Assembly (NCBI RefSeq): GCF_040546595.1
Contig: NZ_JBEPOB010000001.1
Location: 2,357,001-2,421,000 of the forward strand
Direction: 5' to 3'
Origin: Bosea sp. OAE506
GTDB lineage: Bacteria; Pseudomonadota; Alphaproteobacteria; Rhizobiales; Beijerinckiaceae
Length of the DNA stretch: 64,000 nt
In this document: positions 46,521 to 55,873 of the stretch, one piece after another
Numbering within the stretch: position 1 is the first letter of the stretch
Layout: each line of letters begins with the position of its first letter
Made by a program: the position numbers and the translations under genes
The notes under the pieces: generated by a model
What the model was told of the DNA's origin: nothing
Seen by the model: only the letters and a program-made list of their open reading frames with translations
Databases searched by the model: none

Positions 46521-47120
46521 TCACGGTCGCTTGACCGCCATCACATGAAGCCAGGCTGTCGGCTCGCCGTCATAGCCGCCGCCGGTCTCCTCGCCGATGA
46601 CGAGGCTCTGCCAGCCCGCGGGCCCGTAGGCGGACCGCAGCCAGTCCGGCGAGGGATAGTTGAAGTAGCGGCCGAACCGGTCCCGCCCCTCGGCGGTGCC
46701 CGCCTTGAAGCTGGCGTAGAACAGCCCGCCAGGTTTCAGCGCCCGGTGAATGCGCGCGAGAATCGCGGGCAGCGCCGTGCGGGGGACGTGCAGCAGGCAG
46801 GCATTGGCCCAGACGCCGTCGAACGCCTCGATCGCATCGATGTCCTCGAAGAGCAGCACCTCGACCGGCCGGCCGAGACGACGGCTCGCCTGCTCGGCGA
46901 GTTCCGGCGAACCGTCGGTGGCGAAGAGGTCGAGGCCGCGATCGAGAAGCGCGACGCTGTCATGGCCGCCGCCACAGCCCAGTTCCAGCACGCGGGCGCC
47001 GGGCGGCAGCGCCGCGGCGAAGGCGGCGATGCGGGCATGCTCAGCTTCGCGGGAGCGCCCCGCATAGGCCTGGGCCTCGGCGGCATAGAAATCGAGCGTG
47101 GCGGTGTCGCGGGCTGTCAT
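46521..47120 (-). CDS. class I SAM-dependent methyltransferase
   Basis: A 199-aa protein with motif I ARVLELGCGGGHDSVALLDR, the acidic motif II LFATDGSPELAE, FDGVWANACLLHVPRTALPA (motif IV region) and HRALKPGGLFYASFKAG (motif VI). The organisation is that of small-molecule methyltransferases of the UbiE/Tam type. The acceptor is unknown. It lies 13 bp downstream of a LysE gene on the same strand, so the two are likely cotranscribed. Confidence 0.88.
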   Translation of the reverse strand: MTARDTATLDFYAAEAQAYAGRSREAEHARIAAFAAALPPGARVLELGCGGGHDSVALLDRGLDLFATDGSPELAEQASRRLGRPVEVLLFEDIDAIEAFDGVWANACLLHVPRTALPAILARIHRALKPGGLFYASFKAGTAEGRDRFGRYFNYPSPDWLRSAYGPAGWQSLVIGEETGGGYDGEPTAWLHVMAVKRP

Positions 47121-47133
47121 GTTCGTTTCGCCT

Positions 47134-47760
47134 TCAGCGCGTGCCGGTCCGCATCGCGAGGGTCGCGATGCCGGCGCCGATCAGTAGCGTCCCGCCGGTC
47201 CGGTTGATGGCGCGGATTGCGCGCGGGCTGCTGACGACCGCGCGGGCGCGGGAAGCGATGAGCGCGTAGCCGAAGGCGTTGGCGGCGGCCAGCGTCACGA
47301 AGGTCGCCTCGAAGATCAGCATCTGCGTCCAGAAATCGGCCTTGGGGTCGAGGAACTGCGGCAGGAAGGCGACGAAGAAGGTGATGCTCTTGGGGTTCAG
47401 CGCCGTGACCAACCAGGCATGGCCGAGCATCTTGAGAGAGGACACCGCATCCTCGCGCGGCTTGGCGTCGAGCGTGCCGCCGGCGCGGAAGAGCTTGATG
47501 CCGAGCCAGACGAGATAGGCCGCGCCCGCCCATTTCAGCGCGGTGAAGACGGTGGCCGAAGTCGCCAGCAGCGCGCCGACGCCGAGCATGGAGAGCGTCA
47601 TCGCCGTGAAGTCGCCGAGCGCGACGCCGGCTGCTGTGGGTAGCGCCGTGCGCCAGCCCTGGCCGAGTGCATAGGAAACGACGAGCAGGATCGTCGGGCC
47701 GGGAATGACCAGCAGGACGGCGGTGGCGGCGGCGAAGGCGGCCCAGGTTTCGAAGGTCAT
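47134..47760 (-). CDS. LysE/RhtB family transporter
   Basis: A 208-aa membrane protein with six hydrophobic segments. VIPGPTILLVVSYALGQGWR is the signature after helix 1, and TALNPKSITFFVAFLPQFLD is the NPK block. It is not closely similar to the other LysE gene near 33 kb. The family exports amino acids or small metabolites. The ATG at 47760 gives a standard N-terminus (MTFETWAAFAAATAVLL). Confidence 0.9.
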   Translation of the reverse strand: MTFETWAAFAAATAVLLVIPGPTILLVVSYALGQGWRTALPTAAGVALGDFTAMTLSMLGVGALLATSATVFTALKWAGAAYLVWLGIKLFRAGGTLDAKPREDAVSSLKMLGHAWLVTALNPKSITFFVAFLPQFLDPKADFWTQMLIFEATFVTLAAANAFGYALIASRARAVVSSPRAIRAINRTGGTLLIGAGIATLAMRTGTR

Positions 47761-47821
47761 GACGCTGTTTCCCGATGGCGTCGGGCGAGCCATCCCCAGG
47801 ATGGCCGGCTTGTAAAGAGGC

Positions 47822-48385
47822 TCAGCGCGGCGGCCGGTTCGAGCCGAACCATCCGACGGGCCCGGCGGACATCTCGACGCGCTTCTCCGGTTCGCCCGCC
47901 ACGACCAGCGCCCACCAGGCGCGGTATTGCGTCTGCGGGTCCTTGGCGAGCGCGATGCCGAAGCGGGTGGCTTCCTTCATCCGCAGATTGGCGTCATGGC
48001 CTGACGAGGCGCGCCAGCCGGCGAAGGCTTCTTCCGTCGAATAATAGCCGCCTCCGAGATTTTCCGCCGCGCGGGCGGCGTCGAGGCCGGCGGCATGGAC
48101 GCGCGAGGCGAAATTGCCGGCGGCGTCGTGCGAGAGCGTATTGGCGCGCGCCATGGCATCGGCCTGGCGCTGGGCCATGGCGCTCAGGGCGGGATCGAGC
48201 CTCACAGGCCCGAGGCCCTGGCTGGCGCGATAAGCGTTGAAGATGCGGCTGGCTTCGGCTGGATCGAGGGTGACCGCCGCTAGGCGGGCCGTGGCGCGCG
48301 GATCGAGCGGCGTCTCGCGGCGCGGTTCGCCGGCGCAGCCGGCGGCGAGGAGGGCGAGGGCGGCAGCGGCAAGGAGAGGGCGCAT
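47822..48385 (-). CDS. CAP-domain (SCP/PR1) lipoprotein
   Basis: A 187-aa protein with a lipoprotein signal (MRPLLAAAALALLAAGCAGE, lipobox LAAGC). The CAP domain reads IFNAYRASQGLGPVRLDPAL, SAMAQRQADAMARANTLSHD, then AENLGGGYYSTEEAFAGWRA and SSGHDANLRMKEATRFGIAL. The conserved His in LSHD and GHDANL and the Glu in AENLG match the CAP cavity residues. Function in bacteria is poorly known. A start seven codons upstream (48406) is possible, but the chosen one begins the lipoprotein signal directly. Confidence 0.88.
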   Translation of the reverse strand: MRPLLAAAALALLAAGCAGEPRRETPLDPRATARLAAVTLDPAEASRIFNAYRASQGLGPVRLDPALSAMAQRQADAMARANTLSHDAAGNFASRVHAAGLDAARAAENLGGGYYSTEEAFAGWRASSGHDANLRMKEATRFGIALAKDPQTQYRAWWALVVAGEPEKRVEMSAGPVGWFGSNRPPR

Positions 48386-48673
48386 GGGCGAGGATGGGTC
48401 CGGCATCGCTTGGGAGCCTGCGGCGCTAACGGGCCATCATGGCGAGATTGCTGCGGCGGCCCCGCCAACCTTGACTTTTGCCCCGATCTGCCGCTTTAAC
48501 CGCGTCATCCGTTTCGCCGACATCGTCGAGACCGCATCCGCCGACCGGGCCGCCTCGCGGCTATATGAGCCCGGAGGTCAACGCCCGACAGCGCGTCCGC
48601 GCCCTCGGGCGCGAAACCGTTTGGCGATGGGGCTTCGCGCGGTCGGTCCCTGAAGGCAAGCAAGCAGGTCCGC

Positions 48674-50260
48674 ATGTTCGGCACGCTCAGCGACAGGTTA
48701 TCCGGCATCCTCTCGGGGCTGACCCGCAGGGGTTCGCTGACCGAGGAGGACGTCAACGCCGCGCTGCGCGAGGTGCGCAAGGCGCTGCTCGAGGCCGACG
48801 TCGCGCTCGAGGTTGTGCGCAGCTTCACCGACAAGGTCCGCGAGCGGGCCGTCGGCGCCGAGGTGCTGAAGTCGGTCACGCCCGGCCAGCAGGTCATCAA
48901 GATCGTCAACGACGCTCTGATCGACATGCTCGGCGGCGACGGCGAGGGCATCACCTTCGACGCAGTGCCGCCGGTGCCGATCCTGATGGTCGGTCTGCAG
49001 GGCTCGGGCAAGACGACCTCGACCGCCAAGATCGCCAAGCGCCTGACTGACCGCGCCAAGAAGCGCGTGCTGATGGCCTCGCTCGACACGCGCCGCCCGG
49101 CCGCGATGGAGCAGCTTGCCATCCTCGGCAAGCAGGTCGGCGTCGAGACGCTGCCGATCGTCGCCGGCCAGTCCGCCGTGCAGATCGCGCGCCGTGCGAT
49201 CGAGGCCGCTCGTCTGGGCGGCTACGACGTGGTGATGCTCGACACCGCCGGCCGCGTCACGCTTGACGACACGCTGATGGCCGAGGTCGCCGAGGTGAAG
49301 GCGGCGACCAATCCGCATGAGGTGCTGCTCGTCGCCGACGCGCTGACCGGCCAGGACGCCGTCAACACGGCGCGCGCCTTCGATGCCCGCGTCGGCCTGA
49401 CCGGCATCGTGCTGACCCGCATGGACGGCGATTCCCGCGGTGGCGCGGCGCTCTCGATGCGCGCCGTCACCGGCAAGCCGATCAAGCTCGTCGGCACCGG
49501 CGAGAAGATCGATGCGCTGGAGGATTTCCACCCCTCGCGCGTCGCCAACCGCATCCTTGGCATGGGCGACATCGTCAGCCTGGTCGAGCGCGCGGCCGAG
49601 ACGGTCGATGCCGACAAGGCCCAGGCGCTGGCGCAGCGCCTCGCCAAGGGCAATTTCGACCTCGCCGACATGCGCATGCAGCTCCAGCAGATGGAGAAGA
49701 TGGGCGGTCTCGGCGGCGTGATGGGCATGCTGCCCGGCATGAAGCAGATGCAGGGCCAGCTCGCCAATTCGGGCGTCAACGACAAGATGATCCGGCGCCA
49801 GATCGCGATCATCGATTCGATGACGGCGGCCGAGCGCAAGAACCCCGACCTGCTCAAGAACAGCCGCAAGAAGCGCATCGCCGCCGGCTCGGGCACGAGC
49901 CCCGAGGCGATCAACAAGCTGCTCAAGATGCATCGCGGCATGGCCGACATGATGAAGGCGATGAGCAAGCAGAAGGGCGGCATGCTCGGCAAGCTCGGCC
50001 AGATGTTCGGCCTCGGCGGCGGCATGGGCGGCCTGCCGGCCGGAATGCCCGACCCGTCGAAAATGGATCCGGCGCAGCTCGCCGAACTGCAGAAGCAGCT
50101 CGGTGCGGGCGGGGGCATGCCGGGCCTGCCTCCGGGCGGCTTTCCGGGCCTGCCCAAGGGCGTGACGCCGCCGGCGGGGATGATGCCGAAGCTGCCCGGT
50201 CTTGGCAGCGGGCTTCCGGGGCTGGGGGGCTCCAACCCCTTCGGAGGCAAGAAGAAGTGA
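48674..50260 (+). CDS. ffh: signal recognition particle protein Ffh
   Basis: A 528-aa SRP54 GTPase. The N domain occupies about 1-95. The G domain has G1 GLQGSGKTTSTAKIAK, DTRRPAAMEQL, G3 DTAGR and G4 TRMDGDSRGGAALS. The M domain (about 325-450) contains the methionine-rich helices MRMQLQQMEKMGGLGGVMGM and the RNA-binding SGTSPEAINKLLKMHRGMA. A low-complexity Gly/Met/Pro tail of about 70 residues follows (GGMPGLPPGGFPGLPKG), longer than in E. coli. It targets nascent membrane proteins with 4.5S RNA and FtsY. I did not find the 4.5S RNA gene in the upstream 288 bp. Confidence 0.97.
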   Translation: MFGTLSDRLSGILSGLTRRGSLTEEDVNAALREVRKALLEADVALEVVRSFTDKVRERAVGAEVLKSVTPGQQVIKIVNDALIDMLGGDGEGITFDAVPPVPILMVGLQGSGKTTSTAKIAKRLTDRAKKRVLMASLDTRRPAAMEQLAILGKQVGVETLPIVAGQSAVQIARRAIEAARLGGYDVVMLDTAGRVTLDDTLMAEVAEVKAATNPHEVLLVADALTGQDAVNTARAFDARVGLTGIVLTRMDGDSRGGAALSMRAVTGKPIKLVGTGEKIDALEDFHPSRVANRILGMGDIVSLVERAAETVDADKAQALAQRLAKGNFDLADMRMQLQQMEKMGGLGGVMGMLPGMKQMQGQLANSGVNDKMIRRQIAIIDSMTAAERKNPDLLKNSRKKRIAAGSGTSPEAINKLLKMHRGMADMMKAMSKQKGGMLGKLGQMFGLGGGMGGLPAGMPDPSKMDPAQLAELQKQLGAGGGMPGLPPGGFPGLPKGVTPPAGMMPKLPGLGSGLPGLGGSNPFGGKKK

Positions 50261-50520
50261 CCAAGCCCACCGAAATGCGCGTCGGCATGTTCGACGTGTT
50301 CAAGCAGGTCAAGGCGCGTCTCGACGACGCCAACCTGTCCTATGAGACGTCGTCCTATCGCGACGACGCCTTTTCCTTCCTCGTGCATGCGCCGGGTGAA
50401 TACTGGGAGATCGACGTGCTGGAAGACGGCTCGATCGATCTCGAGATCTTCACCTCGACGGGCATGAAGGACGATCCCTGGGCCGCGATCGACCAGCTGG
50501 TCGACGACAACAAGCCCTGA
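50257..50520 (+). CDS. small conserved protein between ffh and rpsP, unknown function
   Basis: An 87-aa acidic protein: [20 protein letters not shown], then a beta-rich part ([32 protein letters not shown]) and a C-terminal helix. It resembles a small immunity-like or SMI-type beta fold only in general shape. The GTG at 50257 overlaps the ffh stop (GTGA), implying translational coupling; ATGs at 50275 and 50287 are alternatives. No function is assigned. Confidence 0.75.
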   Translation: MTKPTEMRVGMFDVFKQVKARLDDANLSYETSSYRDDAFSFLVHAPGEYWEIDVLEDGSIDLEIFTSTGMKDDPWAAIDQLVDDNKP

Positions 50521-50566
50521 TTTCCACCGCAACGCCCAAACGTTCAAAACCCAAGGAAAGACGCGA

Positions 50567-50926
50567 ATGTCCCTCAAGATCCGCCTGACCCGTGGCGGCG
50601 CCAAGAAGCGCCCGTACTACCGCATCGTCGTCGCCGATGCCCGCTCGCCGCGCGATGGCCGCTTCATCGAGAAGATCGGCTCCTATGATCCGATGAAGGC
50701 GAAGGATTCGCCGGAGCGCGTCGTGCTCGACGTCGAGAAGGCCAAGGAGTGGCTCGCCAAGGGCGCCCAGCCGACCGACCGCGTGCTGCGCTTCCTGGAC
50801 GCCGCCGGCCTCGCCAAGCGTCCGGTCCGCAGCAACCCGGCCAAGGGCGTTCCCGGCGAGAAGGCCAAGGAGCGCGCCGAGAAGAAGGCCGCCAAGTCCG
50901 CCGCTCCGGCCGAAGCCGAGGCGTGA
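50567..50926 (+). CDS. rpsP: 30S ribosomal protein S16
   Basis: A 119-aa S16: [40 protein letters not shown], then [20 protein letters not shown] and [12 protein letters not shown]-terminal Lys/Ala/Glu-rich tail of about 30 residues is typical of Alphaproteobacteria. AAGGAAAG precedes the ATG. It begins the translation segment that continues with rimM and trmD. Confidence 0.97.
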   Translation: MSLKIRLTRGGAKKRPYYRIVVADARSPRDGRFIEKIGSYDPMKAKDSPERVVLDVEKAKEWLAKGAQPTDRVLRFLDAAGLAKRPVRSNPAKGVPGEKAKERAEKKAAKSAAPAEAEA

Positions 50927-50945
50927 TGCTGGTTGCGGCCACCGC

Positions 50946-51021
50946 GTCGTTCTCGGGCGAAGCTTTGCTTCGGCCCGAGACCCTCTGGCAGGAGATGCTC
51001 GGGTCAAGCCCGAGCATGACG
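50946..51021. repeat. intergenic palindromic repeat, copy 6 (abuts rimM)
   Basis: It runs from GTCGTTCTCGGGCGAAGC to GATGCTCGGG, TCAA, CCCGAGCATGAC. It fills almost the whole 99-bp gap between rpsP and rimM and ends 4 bp before the rimM ATG, where a ribosome site would be expected. Confidence 0.85.
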
Positions 51022-51025
51022 GTGC

Positions 51026-51553
51026 ATGGCCGCTGACGACAAGCTCATCCTGCTCGGCGTCATCGGCGCCGCGCATGGCATCAAGGGCGAGGTCCGGATC
51101 AAGGCCTTCACCGGCGATCCGCTGGCCATCGCCGAATATGGCCCGCTGACCGACGAAAAGGGCCGGCGCTTCGAGATCGCCGAGATCCGCCCGGCCAAGG
51201 AGGTCGTGGTTGCCCGCCTCAAGGGCATCACCAGCCGCGAGGCGGCCGAGAGCCTCAACGGCGTCAACCTCTTCGTGTCCCGCGACAAGATCCCGGCGCC
51301 CGAGGACGAGGACGAATTCCTGCAGGCCGATCTGATCGGCTGCGCGGTCGTTGGCCCCGACGGCGCGGTGCTGGGCACGGTGACCACCGTCGCCAATTAC
51401 GGCGCGGGCGATCTGCTCGACATTCTGCTGCCGGACGGGCGCTCGGTGCTGATGCCCTTCACCAAGGCGTTCGCGCCGCGCATCGACATCGCCGCCCGGC
51501 GGATCGAGGCGGTTCCGCCCGAGGGACTGTTCGAGGCCGACGATGACGACTGA
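51026..51553 (+). CDS. rimM: ribosome maturation factor RimM
   Basis: A 175-aa protein. The N-terminal RimM barrel has LILLGVIGAAHGIKGEVRIK and KGITSREAAESLNGVNLFVS. The PRC-like C-terminal barrel has EFLQADLIGCAVVGPDGAVL, NYGAGDLLDILLPDGRSVLM and PFTKAFAPRIDIAARRIEAV. It helps mature the 30S head through S19. The only plausible start is the ATG at 51026, which has no Shine-Dalgarno because a palindromic repeat ends four bases upstream. The stop overlaps the following HAD gene by 11 bp. Confidence 0.96.
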   Translation: MAADDKLILLGVIGAAHGIKGEVRIKAFTGDPLAIAEYGPLTDEKGRRFEIAEIRPAKEVVVARLKGITSREAAESLNGVNLFVSRDKIPAPEDEDEFLQADLIGCAVVGPDGAVLGTVTTVANYGAGDLLDILLPDGRSVLMPFTKAFAPRIDIAARRIEAVPPEGLFEADDDD

Positions 51554-52244
51554 GCCGAACCGCGCCAGCGCCAAGGCCTGGGACCAGCCGGCCGGCGCGC
51601 TGATCTTCGACATGGACGGCACCATCGTCGACAACATGCGCTTCCATGACGACGCCTGGGAGAGCTGGCACCGCGAGCACGGCCTGCCCTTCGACCGGCC
51701 GGCCTTCTTCCGGACCACGGCCGGGATGGCGGTCGGCGAGATCGTCGGCCCCTACTTTCCGGGCGTCGCCGCCGAGGAGATCGCGCGGCTGGGCGAGGCC
51801 AAGGAGGCGCTCTACCGCGAGACCTACCGGCCTCATGTCGCGCCGCTGCCGGGGCTGCTGCCGCTGATGGCCCGCGCCCACAGCTTCGGCGTGCCGATGG
51901 CGGTGGCCTCCGCCGCACCGCCGGAGAACATTGCGCTGGTGCTCGATACGCTGGGCCTGCGCTCCGAATTCGCGACCGTGATCTCGCCCTCGCAGGGCTT
52001 CCGCGGCAAGCCGCATCCGGACATGTTCGTCGAGGCGGCGCGCCGCATGGGCGTGGCGCCGGAGACCTGCCTCGTCTTCGAGGACGCCCCCAACGGCGTC
52101 GAGGCGGCGCGGCGGGCCGGCATGCGCGCCGTCGCCATGCTGACCATGCTCGGCGCGGAGGGCTTCGCGGCCTATGACAACGTCGTCGCCTCCGCGACGG
52201 ACTTCAACGCGCTGGACCGGCTGCCGGCGCTGCGCTTCGGTTAG
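51543..52244 (+). CDS. HAD family phosphatase (beta-phosphoglucomutase-like)
   Basis: A 233-aa HAD hydrolase. Motif I is ALIFDMDGTIVDNMRFHDDA (nucleophile Asp), motif II lies in PMAVASAAPPENI, motif III is the Lys in FRGKPHPDMF, and motif IV is LVFEDAPNGVEAARRAGM. The helical cap between motifs I and II is of the C1 type. It should hydrolyse or isomerise a sugar or nucleotide phosphate; the substrate is unknown. It starts inside rimM (11-bp overlap) and separates rimM from trmD, an insertion into the usual rpsP-rimM-trmD order. Confidence 0.9.
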   Translation: MTTEPNRASAKAWDQPAGALIFDMDGTIVDNMRFHDDAWESWHREHGLPFDRPAFFRTTAGMAVGEIVGPYFPGVAAEEIARLGEAKEALYRETYRPHVAPLPGLLPLMARAHSFGVPMAVASAAPPENIALVLDTLGLRSEFATVISPSQGFRGKPHPDMFVEAARRMGVAPETCLVFEDAPNGVEAARRAGMRAVAMLTMLGAEGFAAYDNVVASATDFNALDRLPALRFG

Positions 52245-52272
52245 AGTCCAACTCGTTTCAATGTTCTGCGCC

Positions 52273-52374
52273 GTCATCCCGGACAAGCGGCGTGAGCCGC
52301 GCCGATCCGGGATCCATTCCGGAACGGTTCAGGCATGGATCCCGGGTCTGCGCTGCGCTCCGCCCGGGATGACG
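52273..52374. repeat. intergenic palindromic repeat, copy 7
   Basis: It runs from GTCATCCCGGACAAGCGG to CTCCGCCCGGGATGACGG, with inner inverted parts GATCCGGGATCCATTCCGGA and CATGGATCCCGGGTC. The outer ends pair with each other. It lies between the HAD gene and trmD. Confidence 0.8.
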
Positions 52375-52409
52375 GCGCGTCTCCAGTTCTAGTCCGGTAA
52401 GGTCCACCC

Positions 52410-53105
52410 ATGCCGTTCCGCGCCTCCGTCCTTACCCTCTATCCGGAGATGTTTCCCGGGCCGCTCGGCGTATCGCTCGCCGGCGAAGCGCTGCGGCGTG
52501 GGCTGTGGTCGCTCGAGACGCACCAGATTCGTGACCATGGCATCGGCCGGCACCGCAATGTCGACGACAACCCGGCCGGCGGCGGGGCGGGGATGGTGCT
52601 GCGCTGCGATGTGCTGGGCGCGGCGATCGACGCCGCCGTTCCCGCCGGTGATACGCGCCCGCGGCTGCTGATGTCGCCGCGCGGGCGGCCGCTGGCGCAG
52701 CGCCAGGTGCGCGAGTGGGTGGCCGGCGAGGGTGTCGTCATTGTCTGCGGGCGCTTCGAGGGCGTCGACGAGCGCGTGATCGAGGGGCGCGGGCTGACCG
52801 AGGTCTCGATCGGCGACTACATCCTCTCGGGCGGCGAGATGGCGGCGCTGGTCTTGCTCGACGCCTGCGTGCGGCTGATCCCCGGCGTGATGGGCAAGGA
52901 ACTCTCGGGCGAGGACGAGAGCTTCGAGAACGGACTGCTCGAATATCCGCACTACACCCGCCCGCGCGAGTGGGAGGGCCGGGGCCTGCCCGATGCGCTG
53001 CTCTCGGGCGACCACGCCCGCATCGCGAAGTGGCGACGGGCCGAGGCGGAGCGCATCACGGCGGAGAGGCGGCCGGATCTGCTGAAGGACCGGAGCGGCG
53101 GCTGA
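52410..53105 (+). CDS. trmD: tRNA (guanine(37)-N1)-methyltransferase
   Basis: A 231-aa SPOUT methyltransferase. It has [49 protein letters not shown], then [20 protein letters not shown] and [20 protein letters not shown]. The C-terminal part ends with [20 protein letters not shown] and [11 protein letters not shown]. All trefoil-knot SAM motifs are intact. It forms m1G37 in tRNAs and prevents frameshifting. AAGG lies 8 bases before the ATG. rplS, the usual downstream neighbour, is not here but at 36.2 kb on the other strand. Confidence 0.97.
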   Translation: MPFRASVLTLYPEMFPGPLGVSLAGEALRRGLWSLETHQIRDHGIGRHRNVDDNPAGGGAGMVLRCDVLGAAIDAAVPAGDTRPRLLMSPRGRPLAQRQVREWVAGEGVVIVCGRFEGVDERVIEGRGLTEVSIGDYILSGGEMAALVLLDACVRLIPGVMGKELSGEDESFENGLLEYPHYTRPREWEGRGLPDALLSGDHARIAKWRRAEAERITAERRPDLLKDRSGG

Positions 53106-53114
53106 GCAGCGCCC

Positions 53115-53141
53115 GTCATGCTCGGGTCAAGCCCCAGCATG
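53115..53141. repeat. intergenic palindromic repeat, copy 8 (half element)
   Basis: GTCATGCTCGGGTCAAGCCC, then CAGCATGA: only the right-hand hairpin of the family, with one mismatch in the stem. It lies between the convergent trmD and rhodanese genes and could act as a bidirectional terminator. Confidence 0.7.
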
Positions 53142-53149
53142 AAGACGCC

Positions 53150-53572
53150 TCAGGGATAAGCCGTCACCGGCAGTTTCTCGGCCAGCCAGCCGCCTGCGCC
53201 GAGCATGCCGCTGCGGACCACCAGGATGTCGCGGAAGCCGCGACCGGCGAGCTTTTCGCGCGTCGAGGCCGCAAGCGCGCCGCTGCGGTCGATCAGGGCG
53301 ATGCGTTTGCCGCGATGGTCCAGTCGCAGGCCGGCCAGCCGGACCTCGAAGGCGGGCGTCTCCACGTCGAGCCCGATCGCGCCCTGCGGCAGACCAGTGT
53401 CGCGCCATTCGGCGGGCGGCCGGATGTCGATGAGGAGGAGGGTGCCGGCGCGGGCGGCCTCGTAGGCTTCGCGGGCCGTCAGGGATTGCGGCGCCTGCGC
53501 CCAAACGAGAGAAGCCGGGAGCACGAGGCTCCCGGCCAGAAAGGACCGTCGCGGCAGGCCGCGCAGGCTCAT
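53150..53572 (-). CDS. exported rhodanese-like protein lacking the catalytic cysteine
   Basis: A 140-aa protein with a twin-arginine-like leader (GLPRRSFLAGSLVLPASLVW, AQA cleavage). The rhodanese fold is clear: LTAREAYEAARAGTLLLIDI, RPPAEWRDTGLPQGAIGLDV and ILVVRSGMLGAGGWLAEKLP. At the active loop, where CRxGxR(S/T) is expected, the sequence is IDRSGALAAS. The cysteine is replaced by aspartate and the loop is altered. Sulfurtransferase activity is therefore unlikely; a binding role is more likely. The ATG at 53572 lies 7 bp downstream of the aminotransferase stop, so the two form an operon. Confidence 0.85.
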   Translation of the reverse strand: MSLRGLPRRSFLAGSLVLPASLVWAQAPQSLTAREAYEAARAGTLLLIDIRPPAEWRDTGLPQGAIGLDVETPAFEVRLAGLRLDHRGKRIALIDRSGALAASTREKLAGRGFRDILVVRSGMLGAGGWLAEKLPVTAYP

Positions 53573-53579
53573 GCGCCGA

Positions 53580-54836
<1,257 letters not shown>

Positions 54837-55009
54837 TTAGGACTCATGGCCGTCCATCGCAAGCGAGACTGCTTGATCGATGCCAGCAGCGACGCGAATT
54901 GGAGCCGACGCTAACCCATATCGGCGACGGCTCGAAAGGTGCATGCTGGGAGGGCAGGCCGGGGGGCCCATCGTGACCGGCGCGCCAGCGGCGCGCGGAA
55001 AGCAGCTCC

Positions 55010-55822
55010 GTGAAACTCAGGATCGGATACGAGCTCGACTACGATTTTCCCCAGCCGACCCCGCTGATCCTGATGCTGAACGTGCATTTCAGCCGGTTCT
55101 CGGATCTCGAAACGCCCGACCATATGCGCATCACTCCCTCAGTGCCGGTCAGCGCCTATCGCGACGGCTTCGGCAACTGGTGCACGCGACTGGTGGCGCC
55201 GCAGGGCCCTATGCGGATCACGGCCGACGCAATCATCGCCGATAGCGGCCTGCCGGAGGCCCAGAATCGCAGTGCGGGGCAGGTTCCCGTCGAGCATCTG
55301 CCCGAGGAGGCGATCGTCTTCCTGCTGGCGAGCCGCTTTTGCGATTCCGACCGGTTGCTCGATCTCGCCTGGCAGCTGTTCGGGCATACCACGCCCGGCG
55401 CGCCGCGGGTCCAGGCGATCTGCGACTTCGTCAACCAGCGCATCGCCTTCAACTACAACGACGCGAGCGTGACGCGCTCGGCTTCGGACGCCTATGCGGA
55501 AGGGCGCGGCGTCTGCCGCGACTATGCCCATCTGGCGATTGCGTTCTGCCGGGCGATGAACATCCCGGCGCGCTACTGCACCTGCTATCTCGGCGATATC
55601 GGCACGCCGCCGCCCTGGCCGCCGGGCGATTTCGCGGCGTCCTTCGAGGCTTATCTCGAGGGCGGCTGGCAGATGTTCGATCCGCGCAACAATGTCCCGC
55701 GCATCGGGCGCGTGCTGATCGCACGCGGACGCGATGCCGCGGATGTCGCCATTGCCACGACCTTCGGGCCGAACACGCTGACGGGTTTCAAGGTCTGGAC
55801 CGACGAGGTGATCGAGGCATGA
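55010..55822 (+). CDS. transglutaminase-like family protein
   Basis: A 270-aa cytoplasmic protein. The N-terminal beta domain (MKLRIGYELDYDFPQPTPLI) precedes the transglutaminase-like core: YAEGRGVCRDYAHLAIAFCR holds the nucleophile cysteine, followed by MNIPARYCTCYLGDIG and FEAYLEGGWQMFDPRNNVPR with the Asp. The usual HAWFEAYL is here AASFEAYL, so the catalytic His position reads Ala. The end, RIGRVLIARGRDAADVAIAT, is typical of a bacterial subfamily. Activity is doubtful without the His. The GTG at 55010 has GGAAAG 8 bases upstream. Confidence 0.85.
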   Translation: MKLRIGYELDYDFPQPTPLILMLNVHFSRFSDLETPDHMRITPSVPVSAYRDGFGNWCTRLVAPQGPMRITADAIIADSGLPEAQNRSAGQVPVEHLPEEAIVFLLASRFCDSDRLLDLAWQLFGHTTPGAPRVQAICDFVNQRIAFNYNDASVTRSASDAYAEGRGVCRDYAHLAIAFCRAMNIPARYCTCYLGDIGTPPPWPPGDFAASFEAYLEGGWQMFDPRNNVPRIGRVLIARGRDAADVAIATTFGPNTLTGFKVWTDEVIEA

Positions 55823-55873
55823 GCCATCGGCGGCGCGCCCGCTCGGGGAGCGCCGTCTCGGTCGGCCGCGATC

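Noticed and set aside
48386..48673. Possible 4.5S (SRP) RNA gene upstream of ffh
   Set aside because: I looked for the conserved GGTC...GGAAGGAAGCAGCC apical motif and did not find it on either strand.
50664..51017. Minus-strand frame starting MLGLDPSISCQ
   Set aside because: It is encoded by a palindromic repeat and runs antisense to rpsP, a known type of spurious call.
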